Assembly: GCA_913061285.1 (NCBI GenBank)
Contig: CAJXVR010000044.1
Span: 1 to 32,004, forward strand
Direction of reading: 5' to 3'
DNA: 32,004 bases
From: an uncultured Verrucomicrobiota bacterium
GTDB lineage: Bacteria; Verrucomicrobiota; Verrucomicrobiia; Limisphaerales; AAA164-E04
Shown here: piece by piece, positions 17,847-25,402 of the stretch
How the letters are laid out: each line of letters begins with the position of its first letter
How positions within the stretch are numbered: the stretch's first letter is position 1
Notes under the pieces: model-generated
The model's database searches: none
What the model saw: the letters and a program-made list of their open reading frames with translations, nothing else
What the model was told of the DNA's origin: nothing
Made by a program: the position numbers and the translations under genes

Positions 17847-18914
17847 TTACGAAGCGTTCGTGCTGATCGAATCGAGGATCTCTCCGACGATCTCGTCTGT
17901 TGGCGTTTCTTCTGCCTCGCCTTCGAAATTTAGGAGCACTCGATGGCGCAATGAAGGGATGGCAACGGACCTAAGATCGTCGATGGAAACGTTGAATCGA
18001 CCGTCGAGAAGGGCTCGAACTTTACTACCAAGGATCATGCCCTGAAGTCCCCGCGGGCTGGCTCCGTATTTAACGTATTTCTTGACCATCGGCGTTGCAA
18101 ACTCGGAATCTGGGTGGCTGGCGATAACCACCTTAGCGGCGAATTCCTCGACATGTTCGGCAATAGGTATCGCTCGTACTATTTGTTGAAGCTTCACGAC
18201 TTCGGTGCTCTTGATAACCGCGGACGCTTTGGTTTCTTTTCCTGCAGTTGTCCTCCGAGCGACTTCGATCAGGTCTTTGAGCGAAGGGAAGGAGACGAGG
18301 AGTTTGAATTGAAATCGATCCATTTGAGCTTCCGGCAACGGGTAAGTGCCTTCCATCTCGAGCGGATTCTGGGTTGCCATGACAAAGAAGGGTGGCTTGA
18401 GAATATGCTGCTCTCCATAGACGGTGACTGATTTTTCCTGCATGGCTTCAAGCAAGGCAGACTGTGTTTTTGGCGTCGCCCGATTAATCTCGTCAGCAAG
18501 AAGCACTTGGGTGAACACGGGGCCCGGCTGAAACTTGAAGTGTTTTCTTCCCGTGGTGTCTTCATGAACAACACGGGTGCCGATGATGTCCGAGGGCATC
18601 AAGTCGGGAGTGAATTGGATTCGCGAAAATTTGCTGGCAATGGTGTTGGCGAGCGTGTTGACGAGTACGGTCTTTCCAATTCCGGGGACGCCTTCAAGAA
18701 GAACGTGGCCGCCGGAGAAAAGCCCGGTTAAGACATCCTCGATGAGCCGATCCTGGCCGACAATGACCTTGGAAATCTCCTTGTGAATCTTATCGAATCC
18801 TGCCGCGAATTTCGTCGCGTCCCTCTTGAATTTTGCAGTTGGATCTGGCATGTGTCCCTTAGTCGACTTCGTTGATTCCTTCGGGGCGATCATCAGTGGT
18901 GCTGTGATAGCCAT
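17847..18914 (-). CDS. MoxR-family AAA+ ATPase (first cassette)
   Basis: A 355-residue MoxR-type ATPase. Motifs: Walker A GVPGIGKT at residues 75-82, SRIQFTPDLMPSDIIGTRV at about 97-115, Walker B VLLADE at 137-142 with INRATPKTQSALLEAMQE, sensor ATQNP at 180-184, LPEAQMDRF at about 193-201, and the lid-domain GASPRGLQ further on. The ATG has one of the few clear ribosome binding sites in this region, GAAGGAG ending about seven bases upstream. A 134-bp gap separates it from the upstream 499-aa gene, so an internal promoter is possible, though I see no convincing hexamers. DUF58, VWA and VWA/GATase genes follow with gaps or overlaps of a few bases. Probable role: ATP-driven chaperone for the VWA proteins of this operon. 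Confidence 0.96.
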   Translation of the reverse strand: MAITAPLMIAPKESTKSTKGHMPDPTAKFKRDATKFAAGFDKIHKEISKVIVGQDRLIEDVLTGLFSGGHVLLEGVPGIGKTVLVNTLANTIASKFSRIQFTPDLMPSDIIGTRVVHEDTTGRKHFKFQPGPVFTQVLLADEINRATPKTQSALLEAMQEKSVTVYGEQHILKPPFFVMATQNPLEMEGTYPLPEAQMDRFQFKLLVSFPSLKDLIEVARRTTAGKETKASAVIKSTEVVKLQQIVRAIPIAEHVEEFAAKVVIASHPDSEFATPMVKKYVKYGASPRGLQGMILGSKVRALLDGRFNVSIDDLRSVAIPSLRHRVLLNFEGEAEETPTDEIVGEILDSISTNAS

Positions 18915-19048
18915 TGTTCACTCCTTCAAACGATTTCGCGGAGAAATCCATAGAGAGTGAATAAAACACTTCCTTCTCGGCTCGCTGCGCGGCCTGTCCG
19001 ATTGACTACGTTATTGGGTCAGTCGAGTCCTATGAAACGGAAAGGGGC

Positions 19049-20548
19049 TTACTCCTTAGGGCGAATCGTCTGAAAGTAGCGTTTGACGTGAAAGCGATGG
19101 CTGAGTGGGATGGTTTCACTCTCAATCGCTTCCTCTGCGACTGCGGCGAACTCGGCGTGAATGTCTTTCATTGCGAGCTGACTTGGTGACAGTTGCCCTT
19201 CGGTGATTTCCGTCTCTGTTTCGACAGGTCCATCACCGGCTTGGCCCGCGACTTGAAGAAGCTGTCGATAACTCTCTTCTAGGCGACTAGGATCCGTGAG
19301 GGGTTCGTCAGAAGAGCCATTGCCCGCTCTAAGGCCCCCTTCCTTATTACTCTTTGATTTCGGAGCAAGAGAATAGCCCCCGATGTTTGAGTTGCACTGT
19401 CCGATACAAGCTTTGCATTGGCCCAATTTGTTACAGGCCATCGCCATTTTCCGAGCCTTGTTCACCTTCTTTAACTTATCGCCCATCGATTTGCAGGCGG
19501 AACAAAAGCCTTCGGTGTCGGAACTCTCGAGCGCTTCAGCTGCAGAGGAGAACTCGCCGCTGAAAGAGTTGCTTGATGGCTTTCCGAGTTTCGCGGCCGC
19601 TGCACCGAAATTCATGGCCAATTGTTTCTTCTCTTCATCACTGAGGCCTTCTTTGCGCGCTTGTTCCGTGAGCTTTGCTAGTTCTTCAGCGGCTTTGTCT
19701 AGGTCCTTTTCCTGGATCGCTGTGGCCACTTGCTGCGTGCTAGCACTCCCCATCAGATGGGGGACGACCACGTTGAGTTCGCCTTCGAGATGCTGCACTC
19801 CGAGTTGTTCAGTTTTTTGCCGCAGTTCCTCATCGAGACGAGCGAGTTCAATCATTAGATCGCGATCGGAGAGTTCGCCCTGTTCGAAGTCTTTCTGAAG
19901 TTCGCGAAGTTTTTCTAGTGTTGCCTGCAATTCTGGATCATCGTCATCAGCAACAAGCTCTTCTTCCAGTGCTTTGAGTTCCTCTAGTTGTAGCTGCTTC
20001 GTTTGATCTATGGAGGCCTCAACAGTATCAACGATAAGGAGATTGGGGGCGAAGAGGCTGGCAATGAGTAGCATTGTTCCTAGAGCGAACCAGCGACCGT
20101 GGGCTGGGAGCCGGAGGCGAAAGAGTTGTCCCGCATTGATTTGCTGGGCGTGTTCGACGGCATCGGATATTTGCAATTTCTCAGGGACGCTGTGGCCCGT
20201 AGTTTTCGCGAGGAATTGCAAGGCACTTGTGACCCGGTCTTGCAGCTTTGCTTTCTCATCGAGTGCGAGCGCCGCATTGAAATGTGCCTTCTGATTAGCA
20301 AAGGCTCTGTAGAGAGCGATTGTGACCGTACTTCCCATGCAGGCGAGAATGATCCAGACTGAGCTGATTTCAGAGCCTCGAAATTGATTGATTGCGATCG
20401 CCATCGCCGAAATCGGAAAGACAAGGGTCGCTGTCTTGATGCCGTAATCGAAGAGATCTTGGGCTAAAAGCTTTCGGCGAATCGAAGTGAGGAGGGAGGT
20501 TAGCCGCCTACGTTCTTCCGATTGGGATTCTGATTCCGGGTTATTCAT
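19049..20548 (-). CDS. Membrane-anchored coiled-coil protein with six-cysteine cluster, MoxR-operon associated
   Basis: I do not recognise a named family for this 499-residue protein. It has membrane segments at about residues 38-55, 64-82 and 153-173. An acidic, Leu/Glu/Lys-rich stretch at about 180-310 is likely coiled coil. A cysteine group follows: C349-x-x-C352, C372, C378-x-x-C381 and C385, within a basic helical context, suggesting a zinc or iron-sulfur site or disulfides. Then comes a Gly/Ser-rich linker (about 395-450). The C-terminus, with IPLSHRFHVKRYFQTI, resembles a closing motif I associate with hypothetical proteins of planctomycete and verrucomicrobial MoxR operons (from memory, unchecked). 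It is the first gene of the nine-gene minus-strand run, and its ATG has only a weak purine-rich site upstream. Role unknown; I infer a structural or redox-sensitive partner of the MoxR/VWA apparatus. Confidence 0.85.
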   Translation of the reverse strand: MNNPESESQSEERRRLTSLLTSIRRKLLAQDLFDYGIKTATLVFPISAMAIAINQFRGSEISSVWIILACMGSTVTIALYRAFANQKAHFNAALALDEKAKLQDRVTSALQFLAKTTGHSVPEKLQISDAVEHAQQINAGQLFRLRLPAHGRWFALGTMLLIASLFAPNLLIVDTVEASIDQTKQLQLEELKALEEELVADDDDPELQATLEKLRELQKDFEQGELSDRDLMIELARLDEELRQKTEQLGVQHLEGELNVVVPHLMGSASTQQVATAIQEKDLDKAAEELAKLTEQARKEGLSDEEKKQLAMNFGAAAAKLGKPSSNSFSGEFSSAAEALESSDTEGFCSACKSMGDKLKKVNKARKMAMACNKLGQCKACIGQCNSNIGGYSLAPKSKSNKEGGLRAGNGSSDEPLTDPSRLEESYRQLLQVAGQAGDGPVETETEITEGQLSPSQLAMKDIHAEFAAVAEEAIESETIPLSHRFHVKRYFQTIRPKE

Positions 20549-20632
20549 CTTGGCGCTCTCTTATATCATATTGGATTGGGTTTCTATAATGCGTCTTCCC
20601 TGCCATCCCTACGACCTCCCATTGAACCGTTA

Positions 20633-20662
20633 GTTCTAACATTGCCAATGTTGAGGCGTCAA
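20633..20662 (-). promoter_or_regulatory. Possible promoter with overlapping operator-like inverted repeat
   Basis: On the minus strand, TTGACG (20657-20662) and TAGAAC (20633-20638) are separated by 18 bases, a weak match to a sigma-70 promoter. The spacer is almost filled by a perfect palindrome AACATTG-G-CAATGTT as read on the minus strand (20638-20652; 7-base arms, one central base). A second inverted repeat, GTTAG-TT-CTAAC on the plus strand (20629-20640), abuts it. This would place transcription start near 20625 and give the 499-aa gene a leader of roughly 75 bases. The palindrome is directly seen; promoter and operator roles are inferred. Confidence 0.35.
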
Positions 20663-21000
20663 GTATTCCACTGGTTACTACCGTCCGGCCCTAGTAAGCT
20701 CGCTCAATGCCATGAATCTTCTTTTTCCTAATGTGCGACATAAGTGTCTGTATGGGCACTTTGTGGCTTGTTTTCTTCGGCCGGCTTCTAGCTGCAGCCA
20801 CGGATAGAGTATTCGTATTCCAGAGTATGACGATTAGGAGGCGGAAATCGTTCAAATTAAACGGATATTGATATCTTTCTGCGGTGTCCTTGGTGTTCGA
20901 GGCCTGTTCCGGAGGAGCGCTTCATAAGGTGAGACGATGGCTCGTATCGGGGGGCGCGCTGGCTACTCGATGGAGGGTGTGTTAGAGTTCGAGTCTGGAC

Positions 21001-21102
21001 ATGAACTCTCTATTGATGATGGTGCAGCTGTCTGAGCTGCTCGGGCTTGTTCTCGTGGTTTTGGCTCTTGCTGTGTGGACAATGCTCAGGATGAAATCTT
21101 AG
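21001..21102 (+). CDS. Possible small single-pass membrane peptide (33 aa)
   Basis: An ATG-to-TAG frame of 33 sense codons encodes a peptide with a continuous hydrophobic stretch, LLGLVLVVLALAVWTML, at about residues 13-29. It is flanked by a short polar start and a basic end (RMKS), the layout of bacterial small membrane proteins. Against it: no clear Shine-Dalgarno sequence directly upstream (GGAGG lies about 25 bases away), no neighbour on this strand, and a GC-rich inverted repeat within the frame. It converges on the sulfatase gene. It could be a chance frame. Confidence 0.25.
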   Translation: MNSLLMMVQLSELLGLVLVVLALAVWTMLRMKS

Positions 21103-21133
21103 GAGCGGTCGCTGGATGTTCCTTGCCAGCCTA

Positions 21134-22564
21134 TCACGGCTTGGTCAGACTATGATTGGCCGCGTTGAAGGCGTTGTGGCCGGTGGATTTGCCTGGCAAA
21201 ACTTCTTTCTCCCAAACAGGTAGATGAGCGGCGTGTTCCGCGATAATGGTGTCCATGGTCTCGTCCCCGGCTAGGTTTGTCCATTCGTTGGGATCGCTGC
21301 GGTGGTCGTAGAGTTCCTGAGAGCCATCGCGGTATTGAATGAATCGGTAGTGGCTGGAGCGAACGGCATAGTTGCCAGGTCCGAAACTCGTGATCGCTGG
21401 ATGGGGCCAGTGGGCATCGGGGACTTGCATGAGAGGAACGAGGCTTTGTCCTTCTTGCCGTAGATCGGCTTCGAGGCCGGTGAGTTCCAACAGGGTAGGG
21501 AAAATATCCAGGAGTTCGGCCGGTCGTTGGGTCTGTTGGTCAGCTGCGAATCCGGGAGCGGAGATGATGATTGGCACTCGAGTGCCATCTTCCCACAGGG
21601 TCCGCTTGGCCCAGCGTTGCTTCTCGCCTAGGTGAAAGCCGTGATCGGAAAAGAGAACGATGATAGTGTTGTCGGCGTGGGGACTGGCATCAAGGGCATC
21701 AAGGACTTTTCCCAGACAGTGATCCGCAAAGGAAACGGATGCCAAGTAGGATTGAACGGCATGCTCCCATTGACCGGCTGACTTGACCCATTCGTGGAGA
21801 GGAGACACGTGTTCCTTATTGGTAAGATCAATCGCGTACTGGCTCAGGTCTGATCGGTCGTTGAGTTGAACCTTCGGAAGTTCGATTTGATTTCGGGGAT
21901 GGAGGTCAAACCATCGTTGGCTCGCGTACATGGGGACGTGGGGACGATAGAAGCCCACGCCTAATAGAAAGGGTTGTTTGTAGTCTTGTTGAAGTTTGTT
22001 GACAGCCCAATGGGTCGCTTTCATATCGGGCATCTCTTCATCGTTATTGGGAAAGACGCCCCAGTCCCAAAGCGGATGCCCGTGAGGCTGGGATAGTTTT
22101 TCTTTCGGGCGAGGTCCGAATCCCCCGTTGTTGCCACCATATTCTTTGAAATATTGTTTGTCGTTTCCGTGAAAAAGCTTGCCGACTGCCATGGTGTGAT
22201 AGCCGTTGGCTGCCAGGTGTTCGGGCAATGTCAGGACGCCCTCGAGGGCCGGTGCCTGGCTTAAGGGCGGGCTTAAGAAGTAAATGCCCGTTGAGTGAGG
22301 ATATCGTCCGGTCATGAGACTCGCCCGGGACGGATTGCAGACCGGTGATTGGCAATGGGCGTTGCTAAAGAGCGTCCCTCGCTTGGCCAATCGATCTATG
22401 TTCGGGGTCAGTGCTTGAGGGTGTCCTCCGAGGCATCCGACCCAGTCATTGAGGTCATCTATCGACAGTAAGAGGATATTGGGGCGCTCAGCGCCTTTGA
22501 GTTGTCCGCCGAGACCGAGTAGAACGAAGAATGAGACAGACCAAATAATTGAAGTGCTTCGCAT
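21134..22564 (-). CDS. Secreted S1-family sulfatase (iduronate-2-sulfatase-like)
   Basis: A 476-residue arylsulfatase-superfamily enzyme. Residues 1-25 form a signal peptide (hydrophobic SIIWSVSFFVLLGLGG, cleavage likely after LKGA). The metal ligands D36-D37 lie in LLSIDDLNDW. The sulfatase signature C76-N-P-S-R80 followed by ASLMTGRYPHSTG marks C76 as the residue converted to formylglycine; this is the Cys-type motif needing a maturation enzyme that is not in this window. LFSDHGFHLGEKQRWAKRTLWEDGTRVP (about residues 306-333) supplies the second metal-site Asp/His and substrate-pocket lysines. The reaction is hydrolysis of sulfate esters, probably on a sulfated glycan; the SIDDLNDWVGCLGGHP start resembles iduronate-2-sulfatase-type members, but the substrate cannot be read from sequence. 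It stands alone, with no glycosidase or transporter beside it, and without a strong Shine-Dalgarno sequence. Confidence 0.95.
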   Translation of the reverse strand: MRSTSIIWSVSFFVLLGLGGQLKGAERPNILLLSIDDLNDWVGCLGGHPQALTPNIDRLAKRGTLFSNAHCQSPVCNPSRASLMTGRYPHSTGIYFLSPPLSQAPALEGVLTLPEHLAANGYHTMAVGKLFHGNDKQYFKEYGGNNGGFGPRPKEKLSQPHGHPLWDWGVFPNNDEEMPDMKATHWAVNKLQQDYKQPFLLGVGFYRPHVPMYASQRWFDLHPRNQIELPKVQLNDRSDLSQYAIDLTNKEHVSPLHEWVKSAGQWEHAVQSYLASVSFADHCLGKVLDALDASPHADNTIIVLFSDHGFHLGEKQRWAKRTLWEDGTRVPIIISAPGFAADQQTQRPAELLDIFPTLLELTGLEADLRQEGQSLVPLMQVPDAHWPHPAITSFGPGNYAVRSSHYRFIQYRDGSQELYDHRSDPNEWTNLAGDETMDTIIAEHAAHLPVWEKEVLPGKSTGHNAFNAANHSLTKP

Positions 22565-23132
22565 GAGTCAGGATTTCTTAAGTTGGGAGTTTCAGCAGCT
22601 TAAGGAAGCGAACGATTCTTGGCAATCCCGAGGGTCTCTCCCGGCCCTAGCATAAACCGGCGACTCGGAGGTATGATTGAGATCAGGGATGATCATTGGC
22701 TTGTGTCGCGGCGAGAATCGAGCAAGGCCGTTGCTGCTGATGTGTCGGCCGTCGGATTCGATTTCCCGGGGCCTAGTTCGGGATCGAATCCCGTTCTGCG
22801 CGCCTCGAATTCGACGGCGTTTTGAGTGCTTTTCGGCTGCTGCTCCGCTCCCTATCTCTGTTTCAGTCGTGAGTTGATGGCCGCCTTGCTATCCTTGTTT
22901 GATCGATACATGTTTTTCATAAGTCTCCTGTAGATATCATCTTAGATATTCCGGCTTGTTCCCATGGGAGCATCGTGGTGTGGTCTAAAGTTGACTCCAG
23001 GATGTCTGGAATTGAGCGGTTCTCTTGTGAAACGGCTGAGTGACAATCGGTCTGTCTTGGGGAGATTTGGCAAGAAACGATGATGAAGCCAATTGACTCG
23101 TTGACCTTACCTGCTGTTTTATGGCGGGACTT
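22565..23132. other. 568-bp divergent intergenic region between sulfatase and purH
   Basis: It should carry promoters for both the sulfatase (minus) and purH (plus), but I see no convincing hexamer pairs. Short frames here lack family features and ribosome binding sites. Directly visible structure: a perfect nine-base inverted repeat GGATTCGAT/ATCGAATCC (22754-22791) with a 20-base loop, and TCCAG-GATGT-CTGGA (22996-23010). I found no match to the purine riboswitch core from inspection. Confidence 0.5.
22754..22791. repeat. Perfect 9-bp inverted repeat (potential stem-loop)
   Basis: GGATTCGAT at 22754-22762 pairs perfectly with ATCGAATCC at 22783-22791, leaving a GC-rich 20-base loop. The 3' arm looks superficially like a tRNA T-arm, but no acceptor or anticodon arm can be built around it. 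It lies about 190 bases upstream of the sulfatase start and about 340 upstream of purH. It could be a leader structure, a small RNA element or a binding site. The stem is certain; any function is unproven. Confidence 0.3.
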
Positions 23133-24701
23133 ATGGCGAAAATTGCACGAGCTCTCATTTCTGTGTCTGATAAATCCGGTTTGGTGCCCTTGGCTCAGAC
23201 CTTGGTCGATGCCGGCGTGCAGATCATTTCTACTGGCGGGACGGCAAAGGCGCTCCAAGCAGCGGGCCTGGACGTGACGGAGCTTAGTAATCACACTGGC
23301 TTTCCCGAGATGTTAGATGGTCGCGTAAAAACGCTCCATCCTAAGGTTCATGGCGGACTCTTGTATGTTCGTGGCAACGAAACGCATGAGGCAGCGGTTG
23401 CTGAACACGATATTGCCCCGATTGATCTGGTGATCGTGAATCTTTACCCTTTTGAGGCGACGGTGGCTAAACCGGATGTCACTCTCGAGGAAGCAATCGA
23501 GAATATTGATATTGGGGGGCCATCAATGTTACGTAGCGCGGCAAAGAATCATCGCAGCGTCACGGTGATTGTTGACCCTGATGATTATGAGACGGTGGCG
23601 GAGCAGGTGCGAGACCAGGGTGAAACCACCCTGGCGCTTCGACAACGGCTGGCAGCGAAGGTCTATGCCCGGACGGCTGCCTATGACAAGGCAATCACAA
23701 CGTTCTTAGGAAAGGCATTCGACGACGGAGCCGGTGAGCCTGAGACTGATACTTCATTGCCTGAATCGCTCGAGCTGAGTCTGCCGCGCGTTCAGACCCT
23801 TCGCTACGGTGAGAATCCGCATCAAGAGGCCGCCTTGTACGGGAATTTCAACGACTTTTTCTCCCAACTCCACGGGAAAGCTCTCTCTTATAATAACATT
23901 CTGGATTTGACGGCTGCGGCAAGCCTGATTGCCGAGTTTGATGGCTTTCCGCCCACCCTGGCGATTTTGAAGCACACCAATCCTTGTGGGGTTGGCCAGG
24001 CCAATTCGTTGAGGGAAGCTTGGGATAAGGCCTTTGCGACCGATCGTCAGGCTCCCTTTGGTGGAATCATCGTTTCGAACACAGTGATGGATGGGCCGTG
24101 TGCCGAGGCGATACGTGAGATTTTCAGTGAGGTTATCGTCGCGCCGGAGTTTGCTCCCGAGGCGTTGGAAATTTTAACAAAGAAAAAGAATCTCCGCCTC
24201 CTCAAGATGCATCAGTTCCCGCATCAGAAGTCGGATCTACAGTTGCGCGCTGTCGGCGCCGGTTCGGTGCTGGTTCAGGGTGCGGATACCTATCTCGTGC
24301 CGGAATCCGATCTGAAGGTCGTTACCCAGCGGGCTCCTAGTGACGATGAGCTCGCGGCGATGAAGTTTGGCTGGCGCATTGTGAAGCATGTGAAATCCAA
24401 TGCCATCGTCTATACGGGATCTGATCGAACTTTGGGGATTGGTGCCGGGCAAATGAGCCGGGTTGATTCGAGTCGTATTGCGGTTTGGAAGGCTGGTGAA
24501 GTGGATCTTTCGCTCAAGGGGAGTGTGGTTTGTAGTGATGCGTTTTTCCCCTTTGCTGATGGCTTGATTGCGGCGGCAGAGGCGGGTGCAACGGCGGCGA
24601 TACAGCCTGGTGGTTCAATGCGAGATCAGGAAGTGATTGACGCCGCGAATGAGCGCGGGGTGGCTATGGTCTTTACCGGAAATCGCCATTTTCGCCATTA
24701 G
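23133..24701 (+). CDS. purH: Bifunctional AICAR transformylase/IMP cyclohydrolase PurH
   Basis: PurH carries out the last two steps of de novo IMP synthesis in the cytoplasm: formylation of AICAR by 10-formyl-THF, then ring closure to IMP. The N-terminal MGS-like cyclohydrolase domain shows [21 protein letters not shown] and [15 protein letters not shown]. The C-terminal transformylase domain shows [14 protein letters not shown], the catalytic KHTNPCGVG (Lys about 280, His about 281), PFGGIIVSN and [12 protein letters not shown]. Its length of 522 residues is normal for the family. I chose the second ATG (23133) because homologues begin just before RALISVSDK and GGCGGGA sits close upstream; the ATG at 23121 adds four residues and lacks any upstream site. 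It is a lone plus-strand gene ending in FTGNRHFRH, the usual PurH terminus. Confidence 0.97.
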   Translation: MAKIARALISVSDKSGLVPLAQTLVDAGVQIISTGGTAKALQAAGLDVTELSNHTGFPEMLDGRVKTLHPKVHGGLLYVRGNETHEAAVAEHDIAPIDLVIVNLYPFEATVAKPDVTLEEAIENIDIGGPSMLRSAAKNHRSVTVIVDPDDYETVAEQVRDQGETTLALRQRLAAKVYARTAAYDKAITTFLGKAFDDGAGEPETDTSLPESLELSLPRVQTLRYGENPHQEAALYGNFNDFFSQLHGKALSYNNILDLTAAASLIAEFDGFPPTLAILKHTNPCGVGQANSLREAWDKAFATDRQAPFGGIIVSNTVMDGPCAEAIREIFSEVIVAPEFAPEALEILTKKKNLRLLKMHQFPHQKSDLQLRAVGAGSVLVQGADTYLVPESDLKVVTQRAPSDDELAAMKFGWRIVKHVKSNAIVYTGSDRTLGIGAGQMSRVDSSRIAVWKAGEVDLSLKGSVVCSDAFFPFADGLIAAAEAGATAAIQPGGSMRDQEVIDAANERGVAMVFTGNRHFRH

Positions 24702-24716
24702 GCTTCGAGAGTGCGG

Positions 24717-24763
24717 CAGCCTCAGATCCAGTGGGTATGGTATTCATGGGATCGATGAGGCTG
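24717..24763. terminator. Putative bidirectional terminator hairpin between convergent genes
   Basis: CAGCCTCA (24717-24724) pairs perfectly with TGAGGCTG (24756-24763). Directly inside, GATCC (24725-24729) pairs with GGATC (24749-24753), leaving a two-base GA bulge and a 19-base loop. It begins 15 bases after the purH stop and ends two bases before the stop codon of the convergent flavin-reductase-like gene. That is where a shared terminator is expected. There is no T tract on either side, so it may stop transcription poorly or act mainly as a 3'-end stabiliser. Confidence 0.5.
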
Positions 24764-24765
24764 AG

Positions 24766-25380
24766 CTACTCTGGGCGACTGACGGTGAATGTCTTGCCGA
24801 TGCTCGCATAGTCATCGCCACCGAGTCGCGCGAGAGGGTTGAGCAAGCTCGGATCGACCTTTGGCGCCGCTGAGCTGGCATCGCCAAGGATGCCGTCGGC
24901 AATGTGGATCTGTTCGATCTGACCAAGGATCAGGCCTTGCGGCGTCTCTCCGATTTCGATCACCTGGTGGAGACGGCAGAGCATGGCAATCGGGGCTTCT
25001 GCTAAACGTGGTAGTCGCCAAGACGGTTCCTGAATCGTGGGCAAATCGTTGGCGGTGACTTCCGATGTTCCGTAGGGAAGGGAAGCGGCTGTGGCGCTGA
25101 CCTGGGCGGCCTGGCTTGCCATTGGGAGATGCACGACAAAGTGACCGCGCTCTTCAATGTTCTTCCACGTGTCTTTCTTCGAACCATCGCGCTTCTTTCC
25201 TGCCGAGATTGAGATGATTGGTGGTTTGCTCGACACTCCGTTGAAGTAGGAGAAGGGAGCTAGATTGTGAGTGTTGTCACCATTATCACTGAGAACCCAA
25301 GCGATGGGGCGGGGAACGATGCATTGAATCATCAATCCATAGATGGCGCTCGGAGCAAGGCTTGCCAGTTCAATATTCAT
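24766..25380 (-). CDS. Flavin-reductase-like (DIM6/NTAB-type) FMN-binding protein
   Basis: A 204-residue protein matching the flavin reductase-like split-barrel family. Seen: IVPRPIAWVLS near residues 20-30, then HNLAPFSYFNGVSSKPP near 38-54, SISAGKKRDGSKKDTWKNI, and FVVHLP near 82-87. These form the FMN-binding barrel. Members bind FMN and reduce flavin or act as small oxidoreductases, but many are uncharacterised, so the substrate is unknown. No membrane or signal sequence, hence cytoplasmic. It is last in the minus-strand operon, 22 bases after the ABC-2 permease gene, so it may be carried along by read-through from the pilus-like genes rather than share their function. It converges on purH. 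Confidence 0.88.
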   Translation of the reverse strand: MNIELASLAPSAIYGLMIQCIVPRPIAWVLSDNGDNTHNLAPFSYFNGVSSKPPIISISAGKKRDGSKKDTWKNIEERGHFVVHLPMASQAAQVSATAASLPYGTSEVTANDLPTIQEPSWRLPRLAEAPIAMLCRLHQVIEIGETPQGLILGQIEQIHIADGILGDASSAAPKVDPSLLNPLARLGGDDYASIGKTFTVSRPE

Positions 25381-25402
25381 GCTTGGCTTTGTAACAGATT
25401 GC

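Larger units (their letters stand above)
20549..21133. other. 585-bp intergenic region between sulfatase and MoxR operon
   Basis: This stretch holds no long coding frame. It contains the operator-like palindrome at 20638-20652, an imperfect hairpin at 20742-20761 (AAGTGTC with GGCACTT, six-base loop), a possible 33-codon plus-strand membrane peptide at 21001-21102, and a perfect six-base GC-rich inverted repeat (GCAGCT/AGCTGC, 21024-21040) inside that peptide. Since the sulfatase and the MoxR operon are on the same strand, this region should carry both the sulfatase terminator and the operon promoter. I see no hairpin followed by a clean T tract. Confidence 0.5.

Noticed and set aside
19383..19898. 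171-codon plus-strand frame opposite the 499-aa gene
   Set aside because: It is Ser/Cys/Arg-rich, the expected antisense of the acidic coiled-coil region.
21024..21040. GCAGCT/AGCTGC inverted repeat as sulfatase terminator
   Set aside because: The stem is only six bases, about 95 bases past the stop, and not followed by T residues in the minus direction.
22770..22800. T-arm-like sequence around ATCGAATCCCG suggesting a tRNA or tmRNA end
   Set aside because: No matching acceptor stem, D-arm or anticodon arm can be built upstream, and the loop starts with A instead of T.
22917..23294. 125-codon minus frame across the purH start
   Set aside because: Half of it lies opposite conserved purH coding and it shows no domain; it is treated as a shadow.
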